Shown here: positions 47,180 through 61,002 of the stretch, one piece after another
Numbering within the stretch: position 1 is the stretch's first letter
Layout: each line of letters starts with the position of its first letter
Source of the DNA: Pholis gunnellus
Lineage: Eukaryota > Chordata > Actinopteri > Perciformes > Pholidae
Reading direction: 5' to 3'
Length of the DNA stretch: 64,000 nucleotides
Assembly: GCA_910591455.2 (NCBI GenBank)
Contig: OU342808.1
Span: 6,304,447 to 6,368,446, forward strand
Notes under the pieces: generated by a model
The model's database searches: none
What the model saw: only the letters and a program-made list of their open reading frames with translations
Told to the model about the DNA's origin: nothing
Program-made: the position numbers and the translations under genes

Positions 47180-47330
47180 TACGTTTTCTATGGTGGACAA
47201 ACTATGTAATGGCAACACTTTTTTTTAAATTTGGCAAAACATTAATATTCAAACACATTTTCCACTGCAATTTCTTGCCTGTTATTAGCCAACATAAGCA
47301 CAGATAGCGATATTTCTGTGCCAGGCTCTA
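47180..47330 (+). repeat. Diverged direct repeat, copy 2
   Basis: Partner of 46180-46320. Confidence 0.5.
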
Positions 47331-47599
47331 ATCCAAAAATGTAGAAACATAGAGATAGTGTATGTTTACCTACACCAACGCATCATGTACTGTATTTATT
47401 CCTCCTGTCATTGCAACTGTAAGTCACTCAGACACACCTTTGTCAAAAGAACACAACCACGTTATGAGCATTCCCTTTCAAAACCTGACCGTCAGTTATC
47501 AATAAATGTTGATAACATTCATGCTATGGGCCCAGCACATCTTCACTGTATGTATTGTAGTACAACGACAGTGCTGCCTGTACCTTTTACAGCAAATCT

Positions 47600-47910
47600 C
47601 AACCACACGATATAGTCCCATGACAATAATCAATAAGTCAATCAATAGAAAATGAACTGATTATCATTTTTTTCTTCTAGGTCAATTATCACACAAATAT
47701 ACAAATGTCTCGATGTGCTTCCTAATTAAGGGGAAATTGTATTCTTGGGGTTTAGGCTGTAGGTCAGACAAACAAGCAATCTATAAACGTCCCTTTGGAT
47801 TCTGGGAAACTTTTACGGGCATTTTACACCATTTGCTTTCAATGTTTTACAGACTAAACAGCTAATCAACTAATACAAATAATCATCAGCTGCAGCTGTA
47901 AGACAAACAG
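47600..47910 (-). repeat. GGGCTGCA-type hAT MITE-like copy, reverse orientation
   Basis: The right part (GCTAATCAACTAATACAAAT, then AATCATCAGCTGCAGCTG) is the inverse of the start CAGCTGCA...TGATTATT...TTAGTTGATTAG. Similar words appear at the left part (AATCAATAAGTCAATCAATAG). The element is eroded, and no target duplication was found. Confidence 0.45.
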
Positions 47911-49337
47911 TTGTGTTATCGTAGTTAACACTATTCGGGGCTCAATTCTTTTTCATCCCACGCAACAGGTGCTGATTGTCTTCGCCTGTGATTAAGTTGT
48001 TCATGGGACCAGTGCATGAATTACAGAGCACGACAGCATCCCCCACCCACAAACGCAAACAAAATGTCTATGTCAGTGACGTTATGAGGCTAAATTTACA
48101 TAAATGAAAAGAGATTTAGAAATGAAAGACACAAACTGAGTTTTGAGAACACTTAGCTATAACACTCACAAAACAAACACACACACACACACACACACAT
48201 CCAGATGAACATGCATGGACTAACTAACACGATTCCATCAAGAGCACTCATGTAGAGGGAGACAGATGCAATCATCGCCCACCAGATACCATGAATTACT
48301 GCTTCAGTTCCCTTGGCACTCTCACAAGACACTCACAAGGCACAGCACATCAAAGTACACGTGCACATCAAATAGGCTATAGCCCAGTTAGCTGGGTCTT
48401 TTTTTTTGATTTTTTTTATATGAAAACTAGGGCTGTGGTCATATTCCCTGTTCACGGTTTATAGTTTACAAGAGCAGTGAACAAAGAGAGATCCTGAAGG
48501 TGCTACAAAGAACTCCAGAGTTCAGACGGCCAACGCGTGTATGATCAGCGTCAAGTACAACGTGAAGAGATATCATTTATGTATGGTGATAACTCATCTA
48601 TAGTCAAATATCGAAGCTATCATCCCTTTTGATTTTCACACACAAACTCTCAACAGACCACACTCAATATTCAAAGAACGTTTTTTTTCCCCCCCGTCAA
48701 GAAAAATGACGATAATGATGACGGTACGCTGTTGCTATGGTTTCTTGTAACACAGCAACTAAGTGACTTACTCAGTCCATTTTCCACGACCAAGGCCTTA
48801 AGACGGACCCCCAAGGGAAGCAGAGACCCCCCCCCCCCCCCCCAGTACATTCACTGGTGAAGATTACAAAGAAACGGGGATGGGCTCTTTCTGCGTTTTG
48901 GAAGAGGAATGTTCGTCCTACCTTATTCTGAAGCAGCAGCAGGTTTTGTCTGACTGGTGTCTGAACATTCAGCGCTGCCTCTAAAGAAACAAAAGGACAT
49001 GTTAGGGAGCCTGCAGTCGTCTCGGTGAACAATATCGGAGCATTAAAAGACCAATCTGAGTAAAAGGAGGGGATATCCAAAAAGACGCGAATCAATGATT
49101 ATCAAAAGAATACGGGTGTTTGGGTCCTTGTAGTTCTGCTCTTGCGAGCTGTAAACATGCCCGAGCGGCCATGGAGGCAAATGAACAGTTCAGGAGTCCA
49201 GAGAGGTTTCAGAAGACACTTCATTTATTTTTAAATTCGACCATCGCACCAACGTTCACACCAGTGTCTGGTGGCCTCCACTAATTCTTCCACACAAATT
49301 AAAATGAGGCCCTTTTATACACCTGGTCCATCTAATT
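47911..49337. other. No recognisable gene
   Basis: Contains (CA)12 at 48177-48199 and a C run at about 48.83-48.84 kb. No family-bearing ORF. Confidence 0.4.
48177..48199 (+). repeat. (AC)n microsatellite
   Basis: An uninterrupted AC run of about 12 units. Confidence 0.95.
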
Positions 49338-49927
49338 CAGGGGTCCCCAAACTTTTTCCTGTGAGGGCCACATCACTGAACATATCGTTTGACCTAGGGC
49401 CGCACGATTATGGGGGGGGGGGGTGCTACGTGCGTGCTACTCGCAGGTGAGCGACTGTTGCATCGTGCGCGCGGATCGGGGCGGAACACCGCCGTGCGCG
49501 ATAAAGAGAGCAGGGGAATTGAAAACGCGCGACCATGTAGTGACAGACATGACATGCCGGCGTGTAAATAAATTAAGCACAAGTACTCGTCCTTCAAGCT
49601 CCCGTCTCTCTACTCTACTACTTCTTCTACTCTTCTACTTCTACAGGGTGCGCGCATGACAGCTCTCATCTCGTTCGCCCCCTGGTGGTTGGCTGATTCA
49701 GGAAGCGTTTGATTTGATATGTAGCAGAGCACGTATTTTAAACGTCAATATCGCAGACGATCGTGCTCATTTAATCATGGCAGCCAAAATCGTGATCGCG
49801 ATTAAAATTCGATTAATTGTGCAGACTGAAAAAAAATCATAATGCGTCTCTGGTATTGTTCAGGGGGCCGGACCAAATGTGGAGGCGGGCCGCATCCGGC
49901 CCGCGGGCCGTAGTTTGGGGACCACTG
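49338..49927. mobile_element. Non-autonomous hAT element with perfect 8-bp duplication
   Basis: The ends are CAGGGGTCCCCAAACT and its inverse AGTTTGGGGACCACTG. The identical 8-mer ATCTAATT flanks it at 49330-49337 and 49928-49935. The interior has GTGAGGGCCACATCACTG at one side and GGGGGCCGGACCAAATG at the other, typical of a fish hAT (Charlie-like) family. There is no transposase. The middle (49395-49830) looks like part of a different hAT (see the separate entry). Confidence 0.92.
49395..49832. mobile_element. Possible second hAT nested inside 49338-49927
   Basis: TAGGGCCGCACGATTATGG at the left and GCGATTAAAATTCGATTAAT with TGTGCAG at the right resemble opposite ends of another fish hAT family (TAGGGCTGCACGATTA...). 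The two ends face each other, as expected of an inserted element. No clean 8-bp duplication was found. A run of 13 G follows the left end. Confidence 0.4.
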
Positions 49928-50239
49928 ATCTAATTGGACCAGCCATACCAACTACAGGTAAGTATATTGCTAACCATATATGTATAATAAATATTTACAT
50001 GATTTTACCGACACAAAAAAGTATCCATATTAATTAACACCTATTTATAATTCCTATAAATAAAGTCAATTATAAACCCATCATTTATCTGAATAAACAC
50101 AGCAACACATATCTTCAATTCCCCACTTCCTGTGGTTGGTATTTCCCAGAACTATAAATGGGTGCTCGGGCCCCCGGGGAAGTATTTCTGGGAAGAGGAA
50201 ACAGGCAGAGGTAAGTTGTTGCAATATATATACATACAC

Positions 50240-51579
<1,340 letters not shown>

Positions 51580-51960
51580 TTAAATAGCAACATTGTTTAC
51601 AATGCTAAAACCGGGAGAACGAATACAAATGCATTCAAATCTGGAGGGGAAAATAATAAGGCTACTCCAGCCAAATGAAACGAGGAGCTGTCGTAGAGAG
51701 AACTTCAGGAATCAGCCGCTCCTCGTCCATTGCAGCGCTTTCAAAGCCAGCGACAGGAATTCAGCTCACAGCGCCGCTTTCACTGACATTCCAAAAAAAA
51801 TAAAGCAATCAAACTGTTTTTCCCACGCTGGTGCTCAATCTCATTGAGAAAAGAGGTATATTTTCAATTTCCCGATATCAACCATCAACGACTGAGAACA
51901 TGATTGCCGATGGCACCGCTGATTTATTAATGTAAAATATATTCTTGAATTGTATAAAAC
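51580..51960. other. Candidate conserved non-coding island
   Basis: There is no repeat signature. Complex words include GATTGCCGATGGCACCGCTG, TTTATTAATGTAAAATATAT and GGTAATCAACTAGTATC. This is speculative until aligned to other fish. Confidence 0.2.
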
Positions 51961-54900
51961 TCCTAATCAGTCTGCTGGGGTAATCAACTAGTATCTTCCT
52001 ACGTAAATATGCGTTCTACATTTTGAAATGCAATATAACACCAGACAGTCTAAGCTCTGAATCCCTGTCGGTAACATTGAACACAGAGCGGTGCTCCTCT
52101 GTCACAGCATCAGTTATCACTCAGCTCTGTCGACAAACTGTTGTGTAGACATATTTTTTGGGGGAAAACATAATGTTAATCAGCGTGAGCCTGCTGTATT
52201 TTGACTTAGTTTTGTTGAATCAATCAGTGGAGACACGTGCTCCTTTAAACAGGCTTGTGCTGTGTTGTGAGAGAAGTTATGAAAATGCTCAAATTCAGAT
52301 TATACAATATCCATAGATGGGCTAAACTAAGCTTGTTGTGCACGGCACATGTCCTGTCTTACACACTTTCATCAGTTAAAGCTGCATGGTTTATTAAATT
52401 AGACTCTGTATCAGTTTGTCCATGCAACTATCAATTGTACACTGTGACAGGGGATTTTTTGCAGTCAATACACTGGGACCTCCGATCATTGGATTGCTAT
52501 TGACAAGCTACTTAAATGTTCTGAAAGACTGCAGACTCCAGCGTTATGCGACACTGCAATAAACCACACAAGCGTATTTAAAACTATCTAGAAATATGAG
52601 GAGTATAAACCCCTTCCTGTTATTATTTCCTTCCTGTGAGACTAATAATTTGTCTGATCTGATCATACTCGGCATATTTGTAGAGTATGTATACACTGGA
52701 CGCTGTCGTATGTCAACATTAAAAAAAAAGAAAAAAAAAACATCTCAAAGCAGCGGCACCACCCATCAAATAGGAAGCTTATCTCGAAGATTTATACTCC
52801 CAGTAATTCTGCCCACAGGAGGTAAACGTATAGCTACAGATTTATGGGGACAGGGGGGAAATAAAATGACAGTATCATTGCATTACAGACATTACAGACC
52901 ATGCACATGGCAGCAAACCAGCCCAGCAGGACAGTCACATGAAATATACCCTCACCTCTTCCATTAATCTATTTCAAATCAGAATTAACTCATTTCTATG
53001 TCTTCTATACCTGAAGTAAATAGTTTATGCCATCATAATAATGATAATTATCATGATGTTACTCAGTAATAACCCCAGGTAAACTGTGTGTCTGCAGTGG
53101 TCAGTTTGAAGCATTTGCAAAGCTCTGTACGCCCACATGTCTGTAGGTGTGCTCAGATATTTTGGCCTGATGAACATCAGTCGAGTCCCAAATGAAAGTG
53201 ATGTCCTAACTTCCCGGATACCCGACTCGGACGCTTCCGAGAAACGATCAATTGTTCATCAGTTCACAGCAGAGGGTTGTGACAGCCTAAAACGCACAGA
53301 GACTCAGTGCAGGGAGGAATAGGGCATTTAAGTAATGTTAAAAAAAAACAACATACATCTATAGCAATTAGTTTGATCAAAGTATTGCATGAATTCATAT
53401 TTAATGCCAATCGGAGCACACTTTGATGCAGGGGGCAGTTTTTTCCTCCCCTGCACAATATGTATTACAGCCATGGAGGTCGTTGGTGCTCTGATAATTA
53501 AGATCATGCCCAAAGAGACACCATGTGCTTTGCTCTGAGTGTTTCTGCATTCCCGTTATTGGATTTCATCAGTGCTGCATGCAATTTTACTTCCGTGGAA
53601 TGCAATAGCAGCAGTTGCAATTTCAGCTACCAGTAAGCTTTTCATCCAACATGGAGGCTCTCTTTCTTTGTATTTTGTCTTTTAGGCTTGAGGATGTGTT
53701 CTCTCTAATACAAGCCACCTGCTGTGTCTTGACACTGGCTAAAATACTGACTAGAACAATCAGTGTAGTGTACGCGAAGTATGACTCAACTACTTGACCC
53801 TATTTCTGGTGTATGTATTAAATAATTCAGTCTGAACAGAGCTGAAACACTTATGAATATCTACATTTCTGCCTTCTCCTCATCTTCACAAGATCCCTGA
53901 CAGCAGTGTTTTTATTCCAAATGTGTGCCATTTGGTGCAGTTGTATGATTTGATTTAAGGTTTCATAATGACATTTTCAGTATTTATGATTCTGTGGCAG
54001 CCACGATAAAATGGACACAGATGGCCCTATGTAGGAGAAACGCTGATGTCAGTGTTGATGCCACGTACGAGGCTTCTTCGAGGCCTCCAAACAGGGTTTA
54101 CCAGCAAAATCATGTGTAGTTGTCGGGTAGATGAAATTATCGATGCCCAAAATCTCCATTGCGAACAAACATCTGAACCCATGGTGGCAAACATATTGAA
54201 TCTGCAAAAGCCCCACAGGCGGTGAACAGCAGCAGATGGGTTGTAAAAGCACCAGGAGAAAATTCTCACGAGTCACCGGATTCAAAACATCAATGAAACG
54301 TCCAACAATGTCACAGACAGCAATCTGTTATTCCCTCCATACCAACAGGTGTAAAATGTACAAAGCAGACAACACTTAAAGTTAATTATAATGTCTCCAA
54401 AATAGCACTACGGTTTTCTTTGATAGGCAGCTTAAAAAGGTATAATATGCAGCATTTGGTGGGTTGGTGTCTGTAAAGACACAACATTCAAAGTTGGCCC
54501 CTCCTCGGAGCGGAGTTAGCAAGAACAGAGCAGTGAATCCCAGAAATAAAATGTTATTTCCTGATTATTTCACGGCGATTACGGTCTGAAGCAGAACTAA
54601 ACACACCCACACCTCCACACAACCCTGCAGGAGGGGGCCGCATTGCCCGATTTTAAATGAATAAAGCCGAAGCGAACGATGTCATGGTAGGGGAAACGCT
54701 AGTATAGGGTTCTGTATTCATTGCTGTGTGCACACAAAAAAAGTCTTGGTGGCAGATTATGCAGATTTTGTCTTGACTCTTGGACAAAGCAGAACAGCGT
54801 GAATAATGTTTTTTGGTCAAACATATTATATCAAAAAGCAAGCAGATAACTAAAAGGTAATCGGTCACAGCTTTGCAACTGATCTGTCGCATCCCTTTGA

Positions 54901-55074
54901 CTCAGGAGTAAAGACGATAACGAGTCTGCAGTGACACAGACGGCTGATGACCGATTGGAACACGTAACGTAAGCTGATACTGTCTGTCTGTCAATTATGA
55001 ATCACTACCTCCTCCCACGGAAGACTTCTGTGTCCACTGTGGGAAAATGACAACTAAGCATGCTGTAATCAACA
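51961..55074. other. No recognisable gene
   Basis: A-rich runs at 52.72-52.74 kb. The word group near 54.46-54.56 kb (ACAACATTCAAAGTTGGCCC) resembles a fish MITE fragment. No domain-bearing ORF. Confidence 0.4.
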
Positions 55075-55290
55075 ACTATTTTGATAATCGATTAATCTGT
55101 CGATTAGGACTTTGAGTAATCGGATGAGAAGAAATACATAATACAAATGTTACATTTGTATATTTTTGAGAAAAAAATTATAAATTGAAAGTTAATTGTT
55201 ACATTAATCAAGCAGTAAAAAAAAGTATTATCTTTAGAATAATCTATAAATTAGTCGTTAGAATAATTGATAAAAAAATAATTGTTGTTA
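55075..55290. repeat. hAT MITE-like fragment
   Basis: CAACTATTTTGATAATCGAT with TAATCTGTCGATTAGGACTT is the classic left region of the GGGCTGCA-type fish MITE, here without its first bases. The right part (GTCGTTAGAATAATTGATAA) is a rough inverse. Confidence 0.5.
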
Positions 55291-55344
55291 GGCACAGACC
55301 TGAATCAGATATTGCTCAAGCTTTAGACTTTCTCTGACTAATTA

Positions 55345-55748
55345 CATGAAGTATTCAAAAAACTCTAGCAGATTTGTGCCAACAGCAGCCAGGCTCATGG
55401 GGAGAGTGCGGCGCGTAACTGGTTTTAGAAGCACGGTGGCAAACGTCCGCGTTTGATTTACACGCGGAAACATCCGGCGCATTTCTGATTTCTTTCTCCG
55501 ATGTCTCCATCTTTGTTTTGACCAACTTCCTACCAATCAAGCTGACCCGGGACCTCTGCTGACCTCACCAGAAAACAACTCTGCGCCATCTAGTGGACTG
55601 AAAAAGCAATAGATTTTATTTTTCAAGTACCAAAAAGTTTATAGTTTTTATAATAAAAGATTGATACTTGGCTTCCGTGTATCGATACAATATCGCCATG
55701 CAAAATATCGCGATACTATGCTGTATCGATTTTTTCCCCCACCCCTAG
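55345..55748 (-). mobile_element. 5' fragment of a hAT element
   Basis: On the minus strand the end CTAGGGGTGGGGGAAAAAAT with ATCGATACAGCATAGTATCG is a typical fish hAT terminus. It is followed by a leader including CCACTAGATGG and, at 55510, an ATG opening METSEKEIRNAPDVSACKSN that runs to a stop near 55355. This resembles the start of a transposase upstream of the BED finger. The rest of the element is missing, and the fragment abuts a different MITE. Confidence 0.45.
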
Positions 55749-55921
55749 TAGCCGGGCATTAGTTTTATCAAGCATTAACTTTAAAGTACCTGTAAATGGG
55801 GAGTTAGCTTTAAAATAGCTCTATCGGGGGGAGTTAGCTTGGGAGTGAGTGGTGCGACGATGACAATCCAGGCTGTCATACTTTCCTCAAACTTGATGTC
55901 ATTATTATTTCCCCTTTTTAT

Positions 55922-56530
55922 TAGAGATGCACCGCTCAATCGGTTGCTTATCAAAACCTGACAGTTTTCAGCTGATCATCCCCGGTAAACGGCCAAGTAG
56001 TTTCATATTTCCAATATTTATCTCATGTGCCGCCAGCGCATTATAGCTTTACGTCATATGAAGAAAACATAAAGCTCACAATTAGTCCCAACTGCAGTTA
56101 AAAATAAGCTGTGAAGGAACAACTAAGTTAAGACACTTATGATTGATTCCAGTGCATGCTGCTCAGAGTAATCGCAGTGACCAGCTCATCTGCTGACGGC
56201 AGGTCTCTCCCTAGCACAGTCCTACTTGGGAGCAACTTGAATAAATACAGTTGTTTGAAGGAGATGTTTACACAGCAATATAAAATAGATATTACAGAGG
56301 GAATTAAGTTTTTCAAACAAAGTAAAGTTTCATTAAAATACAACATTGATTTAACAGTGCGTTTCTGCAAATAACCACTATTGACGAACAAAGTAATAAG
56401 ATACAATTTAAAATTTTTGGCAATCAACACTGACTTCGGGAAGTTAGCCTGGAGCTTCGCTGTCAATCATAGTTCTTCGGAAAAAATTGTTAACGGAAAA
56501 AATTGTAATCTGCAGGTCAGTGCATCTCTA
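55922..56530. repeat. Putative hAT-type element with AGAGATGCAC termini
   Basis: It starts TAGAGATGCACCG and ends GTCAGTGCATCTCTA, a 10-base inverted terminal match. An interior block GTTAGCCTGGAGCTTCGC matches 43278 onward. The flanking 8-mers (CTTTTTAT and CAGATTTC) do not match, so either the ends are eroded or the pairing is accidental. Confidence 0.45.
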
Positions 56531-57608
56531 CAGATTTCAAGACAGCGGGAAGATACAGCGATCTGACAACTTTGAAAGTCACGTGGTATGAACTTGGCTT
56601 TACTGGGACAATTAATGGCACTGAGCCATTACAGGTCAAAATGTCTGCTGTGAAAAAATTTGCATCTCAAAACACTACACTGACTTTAACAGCATTGAGA
56701 TATGTAGTAATCATAGCCAACTATTGGCATTTATTATTGTACAAAAGGGAAAGCAAAAGCTCCTACCGATATTGTACTTTGCTTTTTATTGCCTTTTTGC
56801 TGTCTTTTTAATTACTAATTGAACCTTATTGTTAAAAACAAAAGATAATTTATGTCTTTCTGGAGCCTTACATGGCATTTCAACTTAACAAAGAGCTGCC
56901 TACATAAGAATAGACTTTTGTTCTCACTGGAGGCAGACACAAAGATTTATAGTTCAGCAGTCTTAAGATCTGCATAATTAGTTCCCCCCTGCATAACCAA
57001 CAAGTGTAAATACTGCAAAGCAGACAATATCTGAAGTGAATACATCTTCTAAAAGGGCACCAAGAATATATTGTAGGCCTGTACCTGACCTGTATTTGGA
57101 GGGCTAAGTCACTGGCACAAAGCAGCCATTGTTAAAACATGAATCCACGTGTGGTACAACCTGGGTTTACAAAGAACAGCCAACAAGTGGCCTTGATAGG
57201 GATGTGCTACCTTTTAGCCATAAGCTAACGTTAAACGTAGTACGCGACATTACCTTTAACAAGTTTAGAAATTTAGCAGAACCACAGCTTTTCAAGGCAC
57301 ACAAGTCATGTTGCCTAATGAATACAAATACCAAACGTTAAAGAACTAAATATACTGTGGTGTCAGCATGTCTAACGTTAGCATAGCCAAAAGCAGGAAG
57401 GTCGTACTGAAGTTTGTACTTTCAACTTCTACAGTCAGCTAACGTTTTGGCATGCTAATTAACGTTAGCTGTGCAGTGCTAGCATTACCATTCGAAATAA
57501 ATACAAAAGCCCGTGGACATTTTTAACGTTACCCCTACAGTTACAGATCAGGGACAGGTTTACTAACTTATTAAATATCAACTGCCGGGTAAGCAAACAT
57601 CTACTCAC
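56531..57608. other. No recognisable coding gene; repeated AACGTTAGC words
   Basis: Words such as GCTAACGTTA and AACGTTAGC recur at 57.22-57.48 kb, upstream of the promoter-like region. No protein family was recognised. Confidence 0.35.
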
Positions 57609-57906
57609 ATCCGCTGACCTGTCTCCTCGTGCGCTCCCGGGCTGCCTCTGCTGCACGTGAACCAACCCAGGTGTTAGCAGCCGTTTGCGCCCCTCGTTCA
57701 ACGAGTTACATCGTCTATTTTCGGAATCCTTGGCACACGTTATAAAACCCAGAAACACTTACCACAGCTTTGAAGATGTTTCCAGAACCCGTTCAGGGTT
57801 AGATATTCCGTCCGCTGCACTTAAAAAGGTTATTTTTGTTGTAGTTTTGTACCAGTTTCCCCAAATTACGTCTCTTAATACAAACAAAGATCGTGCGCCG
57901 GAAGTG
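57609..57906 (-). promoter_or_regulatory. Putative TATA-less promoter and 5' exons, minus strand
   Basis: CCGGAAGTG (57898-57906), read on the minus strand as CACTTCCGG, is an excellent ETS/GABP site of the kind found at housekeeping start sites. About 135 bases further in the minus direction is a near-consensus splice donor GCTGTG/GTAAGTG (intron begins at 57762). A second possible donor GAT/GTGAGT has its intron beginning at 57608, after a GC-richer stretch with CACGTG and CCCGGGAGCG. No ATG lies in the first putative exon, so it would be 5' untranslated. The gene itself would lie to the left and was not recognised. Confidence 0.35.
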
Positions 57907-59217
57907 TCATCATATTGCTGATTTGTGCCACGTGAAGTTGAGGCGTTGTAGAATCTACCTTAATGTATTCATGTATATTGATAATATTTTAAATTACTTT
58001 TGCATAAATATTTATAATTTAATGTTTTTTATATTTAACCTTGTATGGTATCACCTGGTATCACCTAACAGCAATTCAACCTTGGCCAAATGGAGTGCGC
58101 AGACCATTAATAACTGAGATGTCACTCATCCACATACAGTGATCAGCACTGAAGCTAAGAGAATAGTAGTTTGACTAAACAATCCCAATTTAAGGTCAGC
58201 TTCCGAACATTTCCTCCTCTTACTATTTCCAGAGCTTTCAACTTGTTCAGGATTTTTTTTTTTTCAAAATAATAACCTTACTTATGCAATACTTCTGCAA
58301 TCGCTGGATCCTTTCATTTTCAATGGAAGTATAATTATTGCAGATCACCACCATGTAGTTGAGTATAAACTGTAAAGAAAGGATTATGATCTGTCATTTA
58401 AGGCATATCAAAGCATTATTATGGCTATTAATACATTTTATTATGTATCTGTTTCCTGTCGTTTGCAGTGGTTCGCTTAAAAACGGCTTGTCCTATCAGT
58501 GCAGTCCATCTCAGGTCCCACCTCGACTTTTAAAGGACCCAGATGTGAGGATCTTGTGTTTGAGTGGAGTTAGGCCCTCTCTGTGACCTGGCTGTATCGT
58601 GGCCACGTCCGTGCTACTGTCTCTCCCTTGTGTTTCGCTGTCTCCCCTCTCGTCCTGTGTTTTCCATGTCCCCGCTTCGCCTATGTGTGCGTAAGTGTCT
58701 TGTTCCCATCTTGCCACTTAACCTGGACCCCGCCTACCAGCACACCTGGCTACAATCAGCTCATGAACCCACAGCAAAACACCTCAAGAAAGGCAGATAA
58801 ACTGTAGTTTGGAGAGTAGAACCAGACGGATAAGAGACTCGCAGACTGTTGACTGATCTCAAATATTTGAGTGCAGAAGCTGTACAGCCAAAACAATGCA
58901 AAACCAAAGAACTGGAAGTTTAGCTGCCAATAAAAAGCAATGGCTTGTAACTTGACTGAATGGTAAGCCTCAAGATTCCCTGCGAGGGTGCATCATGTCT
59001 GTAGCGCTGAGGTTTATAACTGAGCCAGTTTTAACAGATGGGCAAATGGAGAGCTGCGTACACTCGATTGTGCACACAACATCAAGCACTCAGTGCATCT
59101 CAAATCTCCCATCGCCCCATTTAATGGGAAGCAAGACACAGTGAGAAGGATTTTCTCCATTGTAGGTGCATACAAGTATTGACCAGGCCTTGAGGGAGTT
59201 GACATTCATCCAAGGCA
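57907..59217. other. No recognisable gene
   Basis: The block 58.50-58.80 kb is C/T-rich and less repetitive-looking (CTGTCTCTCCCTTGTGTTTC) and may derive from an LTR or LINE, but no motif proves it. Confidence 0.35.
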
Positions 59218-59270
59218 ATTTTACTGATTATTTTTCCTTCCCCGGGTGAAGGTATGGTAATCAGTAAAAT
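59218..59270. repeat. 53-bp hairpin with perfect arms
   Basis: ATTTTACTGATTA (59218-59230) and its exact inverse TAATCAGTAAAAT (59258-59270) enclose a second inverted pair CCTTC (59236-59240) and GAAGG (59248-59252) around CCCGGGT. The nested pairing would give a single stem-loop. No known RNA family is recognised. Confidence 0.6.
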
Positions 59271-59689
59271 CACCTGGGGTGGGCCCAAAAGATCCAAAAA
59301 ATCATTCCTCTTTTCCTCTGTGACATGAAAACTGATGCCGGTATCACTTTGTGGCTCTGCAGAATAGACTATGTTTCTTCTCCAGGGAGCTTTTTCAGCT
59401 CGGACCACACAACAAATGATACCATTGACAAAACATGATCAACATACATTGACAAAATGTAAGTATCGGAGAATAATAAATCATAATTTCACATTTAATG
59501 GGTCTCCTTTTTTACTGTTTGAAGTTGTTTTCTTCCTGTTTCAAAGCTGTATTTATTCTATATTCTTTTGTGGCAGTGGAACGAGCTGAAAACATTGACA
59601 TGTTGTCAACTCATGAAGTCATTTTTCTTCATTTATACATGAAGAAAAAAGCTGTGATATTTTAATTTGCAAGAGAATGTGAAGCAGGA

Positions 59690-60030
59690 AATTCCTCCAG
59701 AGACTTACATTAACATTCATATGGAGTTGTGTCTCTGGCCACTTGCCAAGTCCAATACTCTGCTTTCAGGTCTGTTTTGATCTCCGCTATGGACCCTGAG
59801 GAAAATATCTGGTTGTTAACTATGTCTGCCTGCTGATTGGTGCTGGGCGAGTAGTACACAGTGGGTTCAAGGGGCCAGAAAACCAAAACAATGAGCTAAA
59901 AGAGGCAAACAAGCTCCATTAAACCGAGGTAAACTTCTCAGTGAGTTCACCAGGGACCCTTTTTATATACACATAACATAAGTGATCTATTGTTTTAAAA
60001 AGATCTGCAGCTTCAATGAATTCACCATGA
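59690..60030 (+). repeat. Unclassified dispersed repeat, copy B
   Basis: Diverged partner of 28500-28860, sharing CAGTGGGTTCA and several flanking words in the same order. Confidence 0.4.
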
Positions 60031-61000
60031 AGAGCCAATGAAAATAAGCGATTGAGTACATATCCTTAATGAAAAGGATAACCATCGAGCAAATACAGGA
60101 AGGCTGGCATTTTGGATGAAATATGGACGTGACATTTGCACTGGGTGTGCACGCCAGCAGCTTTAATTGGCTACAAGGTGTAACATGAGCTTGGGTTACG
60201 ACGCTTATGACAGGTCCACTCCATCAACTGCGTAAATTGTCGTTTGATTAGGCTGCGGCAAACATACGTACCCGCGTACCTTCCTCTTTAGCTCATCCCC
60301 CTCCTCCTCCTCTTGCCCTACTTTGTGGGAAAAGAGGTGTGGCACTGATAGTGAGGGCAAGCGGCCCCTTCATCAGAGAAAGCAAGACCCCAATGATGTA
60401 TGTCATGACTTTTTTTTTTTTTTATGGAGGCCTGGAAATCTCTCAAGTTATTCAAGCCAAGTGTTGTGTCTCTAACCGTCTGCATATTGCAGACACGACT
60501 CACTCTGACTCACCATATACGCTTTGAATATTTTAATTGCTATCCACCACATGTGCACGTTCATCTGCAGCCTATACATGATGCCAATAAAGTATTTAGC
60601 ATACTTTCAGTCAGGCAGAATACTGAGATAATTTGGCATCCACCCACAGGAGAACTGAACAGAGGGTACACATACACTCGCTACAGCCAGACATGATGAA
60701 CCCTTGGAAGACGTATCCAGGATTTATCACTGAGAAAATTGGCTTAGAGAGTAAAATATGCTTTGGCACAAACCTCATTACAAGGCTCGCATGTTTGCAC
60801 AAAATTCCCCTGATAGTCACCACACTCAGGAGTTCATTCCCACAATGCAACGGAGTAATTGTGTCCGGTGATGTCGTTACCGTGTAGGCCACGTCAGGCA
60901 CTGGAGGATGACTCTGCAGTTGCTTGCTTTGTGTTCACTGCTGCTGTATGAGATCTTTCACAGTTAGTTCAGCAGCGTACCGTTCCTAATGTGACTGTGC

Positions 61001-61002
<2 letters not shown>
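60031..61002. other. No recognisable gene
   Basis: Short frames only; a T14 run near 60.41 kb. Confidence 0.4.
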
